The notes beneath the pieces were generated by a model. It saw only the letters and a program-made list of their open reading frames with translations, did no database searches and had not been told where the DNA came from. Below are positions 40,080 through 50,455 of a DNA stretch of 64,000 bases, in pieces. The first letter of the stretch is position 1, and every line of letters starts with the position of its first letter. The DNA is from Monocercomonoides exilis (lineage: Eukaryota > Preaxostyla > Oxymonadida > Polymastigidae), in the NCBI GenBank assembly GCA_001643675.2, contig LSRY02000077.1:31001-95000 (forward strand), written 5' to 3'. The position numbers and the translations under genes are program-made.

Positions 40080-41276
40080 TTAATTATCATCATGTAAAAT
40101 AGTAAAAGAAGAGGAGGGCCCAGGAGTAGAACCGGTAGCGCTACTTCCACCACGTGGTTCATTTCCGATTCCACCACTGACCTCCTCAGATTCCTTAACA
40201 ATAGCATTAGGTCTAGTTCCCTGACTAGTAAAAATTGTTCCCACAGGTTCATATACACCAGTTTGTATATCTTCTAAAGGCATTCCATTAACATACCTAA
40301 AGTAATTAACTTGATCATATTTATAACTTAATGTACATTGAGCTGACTGAGATGCACTTTCAAATAAATCATGAAATTTATCCTCAGCTCCAAATCCTCC
40401 TAAAATATAAATTGTATAATACCACCTATTTGGCTCCGTTTCTTGAGTCCATAACGTCTTCATATTTGGATATATATTAAAATGAAATTGAGTTACCCAA
40501 TTAGTATCAGCACTTATTCTAAGTAACTTATCCATAAATAATTGCGCATTAAGGTTAGCCAACCAAGTCCTTTTAAATCCTTTAACATAACCTGATGTTA
40601 AAAGATAGGGTCTCTTAAACATAGACCATACATTATTTCCCAAATCTAAATTTGAACCCCACTTCCTAAATATTATAACTCTAGCATAAGCATGTGACCA
40701 CTTATTCATATCTTCATCAACATTAAATGGTGATACATTAAAAATAAAATTATAACTTATTTTATATAAATTATAATTAGACTTCATATGTTGCACCAAA
40801 CTAGGCATAGTACCATTAATATTAATATATGTAATAGAACCAGAAGGATAATTTAAACTACCACCTGAACTCATTGTCATATTATACATATAAATCACTC
40901 CAGTTGCACCTTGTGTAGATCGATAGTCTATTGGTCTATTCTTATACAACCAATTAAAATATCTACGTTTCCTTATTCTATATCTCCTACGTAATCTTCT
41001 ACGTAAACGCCTTCCTCTTCTTCTCCTACGTCTTATTTTTATACCCGTTCCAGTTTGCTTTACCTGTTTCCAATTGGGAACTCTACCTTGTCCTGCTTTT
41101 CTTATAGTACTATATAACTTACGTCGATTATGCCATTGCCATAAAGCTGTGGCTGCTCCTCTAATTAACCCTGACCCCCCTGCATATTTCACTAACCTAG
41201 CTGCAGGTCTAGCAATATTAGTAACATTTCTAGCTAAAGTAGCTGCTGTTGATGAATATGGCAATATAGCTGCCAT
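40080..41276 (-). CDS. cap: Capsid-like protein, unit 2, reference copy
   Basis: The 398-residue protein is the second large ORF of the genome, converging on Rep from the other strand, the usual place and size for a CRESS-virus capsid protein. An Arg-rich tract at residues 82-105 (RRRRRRGRR, RRRLRRR, RKRR) fits genome binding and nuclear import. It is preceded by about 75 residues of Ala/Ile-rich, partly amphipathic sequence (MAAILPYSSTAATLARN, then ARPAARLVKYAGG). The remaining about 290 residues alternate polar and aromatic strands (FNVSPFNVDED, VTQFHFNIYPNM, YYTIYILGGFG), compatible with a single jelly-roll. The tail is Ser/Gly/Pro-rich and flexible. I do not recognise a close relative, so the capsid call rests on position, charge and size. 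MAAIL is the first ATG; a 12-codon extension in some units lacks an ATG. Confidence 0.82.
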   Translation of the reverse strand: MAAILPYSSTAATLARNVTNIARPAARLVKYAGGSGLIRGAATALWQWHNRRKLYSTIRKAGQGRVPNWKQVKQTGTGIKIRRRRRRGRRLRRRLRRRYRIRKRRYFNWLYKNRPIDYRSTQGATGVIYMYNMTMSSGGSLNYPSGSITYININGTMPSLVQHMKSNYNLYKISYNFIFNVSPFNVDEDMNKWSHAYARVIIFRKWGSNLDLGNNVWSMFKRPYLLTSGYVKGFKRTWLANLNAQLFMDKLLRISADTNWVTQFHFNIYPNMKTLWTQETEPNRWYYTIYILGGFGAEDKFHDLFESASQSAQCTLSYKYDQVNYFRYVNGMPLEDIQTGVYEPVGTIFTSQGTRPNAIVKESEEVSGGIGNEPRGGSSATGSTPGPSSSFTILHDDN

Positions 41277-41331
41277 AAAAAATGACGTGGAAAAAAAGGA
41301 ATTTTATGATCAAAAATGAGACATATAAAAT

Positions 41332-41742
41332 TTAATTATGGTACACTATTTCTGGAACATAAACCCTAGTATCCCAAATACCATTAAATAACATATATAT
41401 TCGATGATGTTCCTTAAAAGCTGCATCAAATAACGGTTTAACCCTTTTATAAACCATCTTAAACAAAGCTTGCCTCCTTCTATGAGCACTACCTACTCTT
41501 CTCAAAGCACGCGGCCTTTTCCTATTTCTAATAGTTAATATTCTCCACAATACATTAAATTCTTCAAGACATTTAGCTACAACTTCATTACATCGTTCCA
41601 TATACCAATCGATATTCTCCATTTGCATCTTCCACGCACGCGTCCAACGAGGTGCCCACATAACATCTACATCTTCAATAAATGCCTTCCGAGAAAGTGG
41701 AATATCACCTAACCAATCATCATTATCGATATTAAACGCCAT
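41332..41742 (-). CDS. 136-aa basic viral protein, function unknown, unit 2, reference copy
   Basis: Lies between the origin and Cap on the virion-sense strand, 55 bp upstream of the Cap start, so one transcript could carry both. Acidic head (NIDNDDW, FIEDVDVMW), Trp-rich centre (WAPRWTRAWKM, IDWYME), then a basic block at 72-100 (RNRKRPRALRRVGSAHRRRQ, KRVKPL). No membrane span or zinc motif. The layout resembles geminiviruses, where a small virion-sense gene precedes the coat protein, but no sequence relation is claimed. Conservation as an open frame in all nine copies, and the presence of a diverged ORF at the same place at the array's left end, argue that it is a real gene. Possible roles: DNA-binding, capsid accessory or host-factor antagonist. 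Confidence 0.68.
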   Translation of the reverse strand: MAFNIDNDDWLGDIPLSRKAFIEDVDVMWAPRWTRAWKMQMENIDWYMERCNEVVAKCLEEFNVLWRILTIRNRKRPRALRRVGSAHRRRQALFKMVYKRVKPLFDAAFKEHHRIYMLFNGIWDTRVYVPEIVYHN

Positions 41743-41799
41743 ATATAATATTTTTTGATCTGACCCTTAATAATTTCCGACCTCTCAGAAGTCTCAGAA

Positions 41800-41832
41800 G
41801 TTGCCGATAGGTAATACTAAACTATCGGCAAC
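41800..41832 (-). other. Viral replication origin hairpin, unit 3
   Basis: Identical hairpin and TAGTATTAC loop, 93 bp before the Rep start. The T-run left of it is one base longer than in unit 2. Confidence 0.92.
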
Positions 41833-41892
41833 TAATTATGGGTTCGGAAAAATTTTTGATCTGACCCATAAAATAATATTTAATTTACCTGA

Positions 41893-42837
41893 ATGTCACA
41901 AATTGAAAACTTCAGAAGCAGAGCATATTGTTTCACGTTAAACAATTATACAAACGATGAATTTGAACACATAAAGCACATAGACTGCAGATATTTAGTT
42001 GTTGGCGAAGAAGTAGGCGCAATGGGTACACCGCATTTACAAGGTTACGTTCATTTTAAAAATCAGAAGTCCTTTCATACCGTAAAGCTAATGATAAGCG
42101 AAAGGTGTCACTTAGAAGCTGCCAAGGGATCCCCAGATGACAATCGGAAGTATTGCACCAAAGAAAATAAATTCTTTGAAAAAGGAGAGTTACCACAGCA
42201 AGGTAAACGTTCAGATATTGATAAAGCAATATCAATGATTCAAGAAGGAAAATCAATCACAGAAGTGGCCAAGGAAATGCCAAAGCAAATCGTACTGCAC
42301 GGAAAAGGATTATCTCACTTAGCTAACATTCTACATGAAGAGCAGCAAGGAGACAGGACAGAAAGAAGGGAAAATTACTGGCTGTGGGGAAAAACAGGCT
42401 CAGGAAAAACTACTTACGTTAAAAATAAAGCAAAAGAATTGAAGGAATCATTAGGTTGGAGATGCTACTATTGGCCTGTATCTCCTGGGTTTTTCACTAA
42501 CTACACTAATCAAGAAATCGCTGTATTCGACGACTTCGACCCCCATACCATGGACTTTAAAATGTTCTTAAAGATTACAGATCCTTGGTGTAATCCAGCT
42601 ATAAACACCAAAGGAGATTCTGGTACTTTTACTTCAAACTTAGTTTTCTTCACCGCTACAGAACCCGCAGAAACAATATTAAAGGGATGCGTAGACACAG
42701 ATGACCAAATGGGTCAGGTTTCTAGAAGAATTAAAAATATTCATGTTCCTAACGATTTACAAGAACCTAACCTAGACGATGAAACAGCACCTACTCAACC
42801 CGATAACGAATATGACCCTTTTATTAATCAACTTTAA
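41893..42837 (+). CDS. rep: Rep, unit 3 (intact)
   Basis: Full 314-codon frame, same protein as unit 2; no lesion seen. Confidence 0.96.
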   Translation: MSQIENFRSRAYCFTLNNYTNDEFEHIKHIDCRYLVVGEEVGAMGTPHLQGYVHFKNQKSFHTVKLMISERCHLEAAKGSPDDNRKYCTKENKFFEKGELPQQGKRSDIDKAISMIQEGKSITEVAKEMPKQIVLHGKGLSHLANILHEEQQGDRTERRENYWLWGKTGSGKTTYVKNKAKELKESLGWRCYYWPVSPGFFTNYTNQEIAVFDDFDPHTMDFKMFLKITDPWCNPAINTKGDSGTFTSNLVFFTATEPAETILKGCVDTDDQMGQVSRRIKNIHVPNDLQEPNLDDETAPTQPDNEYDPFINQL

Positions 42838-42934
42838 TTTTAAATTTTTATTTTAACTTCACTTTTAATATTTAATTCCCAATAGGGTGCAAAAATGCGT
42901 GAATTGATTTTTTTATAATAATAATAAAAAAATA

Positions 42935-44131
42935 TTAATTATCATCATGTAAAATAGTAAAAGAAGAGGAGGGCCCAGGAGTAGAACCGGTAGCGCTACT
43001 TCCACCACGTGGTTCATTTCCGATTCCACCACTGACCTCCTCAGATTCCTTAACAATAGCATTAGGTCTAGTTCCCTGACTAGTAAAAATTGTTCCCACA
43101 GGTTCATATACACCAGTTTGTATATCTTCTAAAGGCATTCCATTAACATACCTAAAGTAATTAACTTGATCATATTTATAACTTAATGTACATTGAGCTG
43201 ACTGAGATGCACTTTCAAATAAATCATGAAATTTATCCTCAGCTCCAAATCCTCCTAAAATATAAATTGTATAATACCACCTATTTGGCTCCGTTTCTTG
43301 AGTCCATAACGTCTTCATATTTGGATATATATTAAAATGAAATTGAGTTACCCAATTAGTATCAGCACTTATTCTAAGTAACTTATCCATAAATAATTGC
43401 GCATTAAGGTTAGCCAACCAAGTCCTTTTAAATCCTTTAACATAACCTGATGTTAAAAGATAGGGTCTCTTAAACATAGACCATACATTATTTCCCAAAT
43501 CTAAATTTGAACCCCACTTCCTAAATATTATAACTCTAGCATAAGCATGTGACCACTTATTCATATCTTCATCAACATTAAATGGTGATACATTAAAAAT
43601 AAAATTATAACTTATTTTATATAAATTATAATTAGACTTCATATGTTGCACCAAACTAGGCATAGTACCATTAATATTAATATATGTAATAGAACCAGAA
43701 GGATAATTTAAACTACCACCTGAACTCATTGTCATATTATACATATAAATCACTCCAGTTGCACCTTGTGTAGATCGATAGTCTATTGGTCTATTCTTAT
43801 ACAACCAATTAAAATATCTACGTTTCCTTATTCTATATCTCCTACGTAATCTTCTACGTAAACGCCTTCCTCTTCTTCTCCTACGTCTTATTTTTATACC
43901 CGTTCCAGTTTGCTTTACCTGTTTCCAATTGGGAACTCTACCTTGTCCTGCTTTTCTTATAGTACTATATAACTTACGTCGATTATGCCATTGCCATAAA
44001 GCTGTGGCTGCTCCTCTAATTAACCCTGACCCCCCTGCATATTTCACTAACCTAGCTGCAGGTCTAGCAATATTAGTAACATTTCTAGCTAAAGTAGCTG
44101 CTGTTGATGAATATGGCAATATAGCTGCCAT
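42935..44131 (-). CDS. cap: Capsid-like protein, unit 3 (intact)
   Basis: Same 398-residue protein as unit 2. The Rep/Cap spacer barcode here is T7, four TAA-type repeats, A7. Confidence 0.85.
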   Translation of the reverse strand: MAAILPYSSTAATLARNVTNIARPAARLVKYAGGSGLIRGAATALWQWHNRRKLYSTIRKAGQGRVPNWKQVKQTGTGIKIRRRRRRGRRLRRRLRRRYRIRKRRYFNWLYKNRPIDYRSTQGATGVIYMYNMTMSSGGSLNYPSGSITYININGTMPSLVQHMKSNYNLYKISYNFIFNVSPFNVDEDMNKWSHAYARVIIFRKWGSNLDLGNNVWSMFKRPYLLTSGYVKGFKRTWLANLNAQLFMDKLLRISADTNWVTQFHFNIYPNMKTLWTQETEPNRWYYTIYILGGFGAEDKFHDLFESASQSAQCTLSYKYDQVNYFRYVNGMPLEDIQTGVYEPVGTIFTSQGTRPNAIVKESEEVSGGIGNEPRGGSSATGSTPGPSSSFTILHDDN

Positions 44132-44186
44132 AAAAAATGACGTGGAAAAAAAGGAATTTTATGATCAAAAATGAGACATATAAAAT

Positions 44187-44597
44187 TTAATTATGGTACA
44201 CTATTTCTGGAACATAAACCCTAGTATCCCAAATACCATTAAATAACATATATATTCGATGATGTTCCTTAAAAGCTGCATCAAATAACGGTTTAACCCT
44301 TTTATAAACCATCTTAAACAAAGCTTGCCTCCTTCTATGAGCACTACCTACTCTTCTCAAAGCACGCGGCCTTTTCCTATTTCTAATAGTTAATATTCTC
44401 CACAATACATTAAATTCTTCAAGACATTTAGCTACAACTTCATTACATCGTTCCATATACCAATCGATATTCTCCATTTGCATCTTCCACGCACGCGTCC
44501 AACGAGGTGCCCACATAACATCTACATCTTCAATAAATGCCTTCCGAGAAAGTGGAATATCACCTAACCAATCATCATTATCGATATTAAACGCCAT
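44187..44597 (-). CDS. 136-aa basic viral protein, unit 3
   Basis: Intact copy, same protein as unit 2. Confidence 0.65.
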   Translation of the reverse strand: MAFNIDNDDWLGDIPLSRKAFIEDVDVMWAPRWTRAWKMQMENIDWYMERCNEVVAKCLEEFNVLWRILTIRNRKRPRALRRVGSAHRRRQALFKMVYKRVKPLFDAAFKEHHRIYMLFNGIWDTRVYVPEIVYHN

Positions 44598-44654
44598 ATA
44601 TAATATTTTTTGATCTGACCCTTAATAATTTCCGACCTCTCAGAAGTCTCAGAA

Positions 44655-44687
44655 GTTGCCGATAGGTAATACTAAACTATCGGCAAC
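44655..44687 (-). other. Viral replication origin hairpin, unit 4
   Basis: Identical hairpin and nonamer, 93 bp before the Rep start. Confidence 0.92.
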
Positions 44688-44747
44688 TAATTATGGGTTC
44701 GGAAAAATTTTTGATCTGACCCATAAAATAATATTTAATTTACCTGA

Positions 44748-45692
44748 ATGTCACAAATTGAAAACTTCAGAAGCAGAGCATATTGTTTCACGTTAAACAA
44801 TTATACAAACGATGAATTTGAACACATAAAGCACATAGACTGCAGATATTTAGTTGTTGGCGAAGAAGTAGGCGCAATGGGTACACCGCATTTACAAGGT
44901 TACGTTCATTTTAAAAATCAGAAGTCCTTTCATACCGTAAAGCTAATGATAAGCGAAAGGTGTCACTTAGAAGCTGCCAAGGGATCCCCAGATGACAATC
45001 GGAAGTATTGCACCAAAGAAAATAAATTCTTTGAAAAAGGAGAGTTACCACAGCAAGGTAAACGTTCAGATATTGATAAAGCAATATCAATGATTCAAGA
45101 AGGAAAATCAATCACAGAAGTGGCCAAGGAAATGCCAAAGCAAATCGTACTGCACGGAAAAGGATTATCTCACTTAGCTAACATTCTACATGAAGAGCAG
45201 CAAGGAGACAGGACAGAAAGAAGGGAAAATTACTGGCTGTGGGGAAAAACAGGCTCAGGAAAAACTACTTACGTTAAAAATAAAGCAAAAGAATTGAAGG
45301 AATCATTAGGTTGGAGATGCTACTATTGGCCTGTATCTCCTGGGTTTTTCACTAACTACACTAATCAAGAAATCGCTGTATTCGACGACTTCGACCCCCA
45401 TACCATGGACTTTAAAATGTTCTTAAAGATTACAGATCCTTGGTGTAATCCAGCTATAAACACCAAAGGAGATTCTGGTACTTTTACTTCAAACTTAGTT
45501 TTCTTCACCGCTACAGAACCCGCAGAAACAATATTAAAGGGATGCGTAGACACAGATGACCAAATGGGTCAGGTTTCTAGAAGAATTAAAAATATTCATG
45601 TTCCTAACGATTTACAAGAACCTAACCTAGACGATGAAACAGCACCTACTCAACCCGATAACGAATATGACCCTTTTATTAATCAACTTTAA
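44748..45692 (+). CDS. rep: Rep, unit 4 (intact)
   Basis: Full 314-codon frame, same protein as unit 2. Confidence 0.96.
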   Translation: MSQIENFRSRAYCFTLNNYTNDEFEHIKHIDCRYLVVGEEVGAMGTPHLQGYVHFKNQKSFHTVKLMISERCHLEAAKGSPDDNRKYCTKENKFFEKGELPQQGKRSDIDKAISMIQEGKSITEVAKEMPKQIVLHGKGLSHLANILHEEQQGDRTERRENYWLWGKTGSGKTTYVKNKAKELKESLGWRCYYWPVSPGFFTNYTNQEIAVFDDFDPHTMDFKMFLKITDPWCNPAINTKGDSGTFTSNLVFFTATEPAETILKGCVDTDDQMGQVSRRIKNIHVPNDLQEPNLDDETAPTQPDNEYDPFINQL

Positions 45693-45790
45693 TTTTAAAT
45701 TTTTATTTTAACTTCACTTTTAATATTTAATTCCCAATAGGGTGCAAAAATGCGTGAATTGATTTTTTATAATAATAATAAAAAAAAATA

Positions 45791-46987
45791 TTAATTATCA
45801 TCATGTAAAATAGTAAAAGAAGAGGAGGGCCCAGGAGTAGAACCGGTAGCGCTACTTCCACCACGTGGTTCATTTCCGATTCCACCACTGACCTCCTCAG
45901 ATTCCTTAACAATAGCATTAGGTCTAGTTCCCTGACTAGTAAAAATTGTTCCCACAGGTTCATATACACCAGTTTGTATATCTTCTAAAGGCATTCCATT
46001 AACATACCTAAAGTAATTAACTTGATCATATTTATAACTTAATGTACATTGAGCTGACTGAGATGCACTTTCAAATAAATCATGAAATTTATCCTCAGCT
46101 CCAAATCCTCCTAAAATATAAATTGTATAATACCACCTATTTGGCTCCGTTTCTTGAGTCCATAACGTCTTCATATTTGGATATATATTAAAATGAAATT
46201 GAGTTACCCAATTAGTATCAGCACTTATTCTAAGTAACTTATCCATAAATAATTGCGCATTAAGGTTAGCCAACCAAGTCCTTTTAAATCCTTTAACATA
46301 ACCTGATGTTAAAAGATAGGGTCTCTTAAACATAGACCATACATTATTTCCCAAATCTAAATTTGAACCCCACTTCCTAAATATTATAACTCTAGCATAA
46401 GCATGTGACCACTTATTCATATCTTCATCAACATTAAATGGTGATACATTAAAAATAAAATTATAACTTATTTTATATAAATTATAATTAGACTTCATAT
46501 GTTGCACCAAACTAGGCATAGTACCATTAATATTAATATATGTAATAGAACCAGAAGGATAATTTAAACTACCACCTGAACTCATTGTCATATTATACAT
46601 ATAAATCACTCCAGTTGCACCTTGTGTAGATCGATAGTCTATTGGTCTATTCTTATACAACCAATTAAAATATCTACGTTTCCTTATTCTATATCTCCTA
46701 CGTAATCTTCTACGTAAACGCCTTCCTCTTCTTCTCCTACGTCTTATTTTTATACCCGTTCCAGTTTGCTTTACCTGTTTCCAATTGGGAACTCTACCTT
46801 GTCCTGCTTTTCTTATAGTACTATATAACTTACGTCGATTATGCCATTGCCATAAAGCTGTGGCTGCTCCTCTAATTAACCCTGACCCCCCTGCATATTT
46901 CACTAACCTAGCTGCAGGTCTAGCAATATTAGTAACATTTCTAGCTAAAGTAGCTGCTGTTGATGAATATGGCAATATAGCTGCCAT
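45791..46987 (-). CDS. cap: Capsid-like protein, unit 4 (intact)
   Basis: Same protein as unit 2. The spacer barcode is T6, four TAA-type repeats, A9. A shorter A-run upstream opens a 12-codon non-ATG extension, which is not used here. Confidence 0.85.
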   Translation of the reverse strand: MAAILPYSSTAATLARNVTNIARPAARLVKYAGGSGLIRGAATALWQWHNRRKLYSTIRKAGQGRVPNWKQVKQTGTGIKIRRRRRRGRRLRRRLRRRYRIRKRRYFNWLYKNRPIDYRSTQGATGVIYMYNMTMSSGGSLNYPSGSITYININGTMPSLVQHMKSNYNLYKISYNFIFNVSPFNVDEDMNKWSHAYARVIIFRKWGSNLDLGNNVWSMFKRPYLLTSGYVKGFKRTWLANLNAQLFMDKLLRISADTNWVTQFHFNIYPNMKTLWTQETEPNRWYYTIYILGGFGAEDKFHDLFESASQSAQCTLSYKYDQVNYFRYVNGMPLEDIQTGVYEPVGTIFTSQGTRPNAIVKESEEVSGGIGNEPRGGSSATGSTPGPSSSFTILHDDN

Positions 46988-47041
46988 AAAAAATGACGTG
47001 GAAAAAAGGAATTTTATGATCAAAAATGAGACATATAAAAT

Positions 47042-47452
47042 TTAATTATGGTACACTATTTCTGGAACATAAACCCTAGTATCCCAAATACCATTAAATA
47101 ACATATATATTCGATGATGTTCCTTAAAAGCTGCATCAAATAACGGTTTAACCCTTTTATAAACCATCTTAAACAAAGCTTGCCTCCTTCTATGAGCACT
47201 ACCTACTCTTCTCAAAGCACGCGGCCTTTTCCTATTTCTAATAGTTAATATTCTCCACAATACATTAAATTCTTCAAGACATTTAGCTACAACTTCATTA
47301 CATCGTTCCATATACCAATCGATATTCTCCATTTGCATCTTCCACGCACGCGTCCAACGAGGTGCCCACATAACATCTACATCTTCAATAAATGCCTTCC
47401 GAGAAAGTGGAATATCACCTAACCAATCATCATTATCGATATTAAACGCCAT
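47042..47452 (-). CDS. 136-aa basic viral protein, unit 4
   Basis: Intact copy, same protein as unit 2. Confidence 0.65.
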   Translation of the reverse strand: MAFNIDNDDWLGDIPLSRKAFIEDVDVMWAPRWTRAWKMQMENIDWYMERCNEVVAKCLEEFNVLWRILTIRNRKRPRALRRVGSAHRRRQALFKMVYKRVKPLFDAAFKEHHRIYMLFNGIWDTRVYVPEIVYHN

Positions 47453-47508
47453 ATATAATATTTTTGATCTGACCCTTAATAATTTCCGACCTCTCAGAAG
47501 TCTCAGAA

Positions 47509-47541
47509 GTTGCCGATAGGTAATACTAAACTATCGGCAAC
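47509..47541 (-). other. Viral replication origin hairpin, unit 5
   Basis: Identical hairpin and nonamer, 93 bp before the Rep start. Confidence 0.92.
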
Positions 47542-47601
47542 TAATTATGGGTTCGGAAAAATTTTTGATCTGACCCATAAAATAATATTTAATTTACCTG
47601 A

Positions 47602-48546
47602 ATGTCACAAATTGAAAACTTCAGAAGCAGAGCATATTGTTTCACGTTAAACAATTATACAAACGATGAATTTGAACACATAAAGCACATAGACTGCAGA
47701 TATTTAGTTGTTGGCGAAGAAGTAGGCGCAATGGGTACACCGCATTTACAAGGTTACGTTCATTTTAAAAATCAGAAGTCCTTTCATACCGTAAAGCTAA
47801 TGATAAGCGAAAGGTGTCACTTAGAAGCTGCCAAGGGATCCCCAGATGACAATCGGAAGTATTGCACCAAAGAAAATAAATTCTTTGAAAAAGGAGAGTT
47901 ACCACAGCAAGGTAAACGTTCAGATATTGATAAAGCAATATCAATGATTCAAGAAGGAAAATCAATCACAGAAGTGGCCAAGGAAATGCCAAAGCAAATC
48001 GTACTGCACGGAAAAGGATTATCTCACTTAGCTAACATTCTACATGAAGAGCAGCAAGGAGACAGGACAGAAAGAAGGGAAAATTACTGGCTGTGGGGAA
48101 AAACAGGCTCAGGAAAAACTACTTACGTTAAAAATAAAGCAAAAGAATTGAAGGAATCATTAGGTTGGAGATGCTACTATTGGCCTGTATCTCCTGGGTT
48201 TTTCACTAACTACACTAATCAAGAAATCGCTGTATTCGACGACTTCGACCCCCATACCATGGACTTTAAAATGTTCTTAAAGATTACAGATCCTTGGTGT
48301 AATCCAGCTATAAACACCAAAGGAGATTCTGGTACTTTTACTTCAAACTTAGTTTTCTTCACCGCTACAGAACCCGCAGAAACAATATTAAAGGGATGCG
48401 TAGACACAGATGACCAAATGGGTCAGGTTTCTAGAAGAATTAAAAATATTCATGTTCCTAACGATTTACAAGAACCTAACCTAGACGATGAAACAGCACC
48501 TACTCAACCCGATAACGAATATGACCCTTTTATTAATCAACTTTAA
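47602..48546 (+). CDS. rep: Rep, unit 5 (intact)
   Basis: Full 314-codon frame, same protein as unit 2. Confidence 0.96.
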   Translation: MSQIENFRSRAYCFTLNNYTNDEFEHIKHIDCRYLVVGEEVGAMGTPHLQGYVHFKNQKSFHTVKLMISERCHLEAAKGSPDDNRKYCTKENKFFEKGELPQQGKRSDIDKAISMIQEGKSITEVAKEMPKQIVLHGKGLSHLANILHEEQQGDRTERRENYWLWGKTGSGKTTYVKNKAKELKESLGWRCYYWPVSPGFFTNYTNQEIAVFDDFDPHTMDFKMFLKITDPWCNPAINTKGDSGTFTSNLVFFTATEPAETILKGCVDTDDQMGQVSRRIKNIHVPNDLQEPNLDDETAPTQPDNEYDPFINQL

Positions 48547-48645
48547 TTTTAAATTTTTATTTTAACTTCACTTTTAATATTTAATTCCCAATAGGGTGCA
48601 AAAATGCGTGAATTGATTTTTTATAATAATAATAAAAAAAAAATA

Positions 48646-49842
48646 TTAATTATCATCATGTAAAATAGTAAAAGAAGAGGAGGGCCCAGGAGTAGAACCG
48701 GTAGCGCTACTTCCACCACGTGGTTCATTTCCGATTCCACCACTGACCTCCTCAGATTCCTTAACAATAGCATTAGGTCTAGTTCCCTGACTAGTAAAAA
48801 TTGTTCCCACAGGTTCATATACACCAGTTTGTATATCTTCTAAAGGCATTCCATTAACATACCTAAAGTAATTAACTTGATCATATTTATAACTTAATGT
48901 ACATTGAGCTGACTGAGATGCACTTTCAAATAAATCATGAAATTTATCCTCAGCTCCAAATCCTCCTAAAATATAAATTGTATAATACCACCTATTTGGC
49001 TCCGTTTCTTGAGTCCATAACGTCTTCATATTTGGATATATATTAAAATGAAATTGAGTTACCCAATTAGTATCAGCACTTATTCTAAGTAACTTATCCA
49101 TAAATAATTGCGCATTAAGGTTAGCCAACCAAGTCCTTTTAAATCCTTTAACATAACCTGATGTTAAAAGATAGGGTCTCTTAAACATAGACCATACATT
49201 ATTTCCCAAATCTAAATTTGAACCCCACTTCCTAAATATTATAACTCTAGCATAAGCATGTGACCACTTATTCATATCTTCATCAACATTAAATGGTGAT
49301 ACATTAAAAATAAAATTATAACTTATTTTATATAAATTATAATTAGACTTCATATGTTGCACCAAACTAGGCATAGTACCATTAATATTAATATATGTAA
49401 TAGAACCAGAAGGATAATTTAAACTACCACCTGAACTCATTGTCATATTATACATATAAATCACTCCAGTTGCACCTTGTGTAGATCGATAGTCTATTGG
49501 TCTATTCTTATACAACCAATTAAAATATCTACGTTTCCTTATTCTATATCTCCTACGTAATCTTCTACGTAAACGCCTTCCTCTTCTTCTCCTACGTCTT
49601 ATTTTTATACCCGTTCCAGTTTGCTTTACCTGTTTCCAATTGGGAACTCTACCTTGTCCTGCTTTTCTTATAGTACTATATAACTTACGTCGATTATGCC
49701 ATTGCCATAAAGCTGTGGCTGCTCCTCTAATTAACCCTGACCCCCCTGCATATTTCACTAACCTAGCTGCAGGTCTAGCAATATTAGTAACATTTCTAGC
49801 TAAAGTAGCTGCTGTTGATGAATATGGCAATATAGCTGCCAT
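48646..49842 (-). CDS. cap: Capsid-like protein, unit 5 (intact)
   Basis: Same protein as unit 2. The spacer barcode is T6, four TAA-type repeats, A10. Confidence 0.85.
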   Translation of the reverse strand: MAAILPYSSTAATLARNVTNIARPAARLVKYAGGSGLIRGAATALWQWHNRRKLYSTIRKAGQGRVPNWKQVKQTGTGIKIRRRRRRGRRLRRRLRRRYRIRKRRYFNWLYKNRPIDYRSTQGATGVIYMYNMTMSSGGSLNYPSGSITYININGTMPSLVQHMKSNYNLYKISYNFIFNVSPFNVDEDMNKWSHAYARVIIFRKWGSNLDLGNNVWSMFKRPYLLTSGYVKGFKRTWLANLNAQLFMDKLLRISADTNWVTQFHFNIYPNMKTLWTQETEPNRWYYTIYILGGFGAEDKFHDLFESASQSAQCTLSYKYDQVNYFRYVNGMPLEDIQTGVYEPVGTIFTSQGTRPNAIVKESEEVSGGIGNEPRGGSSATGSTPGPSSSFTILHDDN

Positions 49843-49896
49843 AAAAAATGACGTGGAAAAAAGGAATTTTATGATCAAAAATGAGACATATAAAAT

Positions 49897-50307
49897 TTAA
49901 TTATGGTACACTATTTCTGGAACATAAACCCTAGTATCCCAAATACCATTAAATAACATATATATTCGATGATGTTCCTTAAAAGCTGCATCAAATAACG
50001 GTTTAACCCTTTTATAAACCATCTTAAACAAAGCTTGCCTCCTTCTATGAGCACTACCTACTCTTCTCAAAGCACGCGGCCTTTTCCTATTTCTAATAGT
50101 TAATATTCTCCACAATACATTAAATTCTTCAAGACATTTAGCTACAACTTCATTACATCGTTCCATATACCAATCGATATTCTCCATTTGCATCTTCCAC
50201 GCACGCGTCCAACGAGGTGCCCACATAACATCTACATCTTCAATAAATGCCTTCCGAGAAAGTGGAATATCACCTAACCAATCATCATTATCGATATTAA
50301 ACGCCAT
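49897..50307 (-). CDS. 136-aa basic viral protein, unit 5
   Basis: Intact copy, same protein as unit 2. Confidence 0.65.
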   Translation of the reverse strand: MAFNIDNDDWLGDIPLSRKAFIEDVDVMWAPRWTRAWKMQMENIDWYMERCNEVVAKCLEEFNVLWRILTIRNRKRPRALRRVGSAHRRRQALFKMVYKRVKPLFDAAFKEHHRIYMLFNGIWDTRVYVPEIVYHN

Positions 50308-50363
50308 ATATAATATTTTTGATCTGACCCTTAATAATTTCCGACCTCTCAGAAGTCTCAGAA

Positions 50364-50396
50364 GTTGCCGATAGGTAATACTAAACTATCGGCAAC
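50364..50396 (-). other. Viral replication origin hairpin, unit 6
   Basis: Identical hairpin and nonamer. The distance to Rep is 92 bp because the right-hand T-run lacks one T, which trims the right 16-bp repeat to 15 bp. Confidence 0.92.
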
Positions 50397-50455
50397 TAAT
50401 TATGGGTTCGGAAAAATTTTGATCTGACCCATAAAATAATATTTAATTTACCTGA

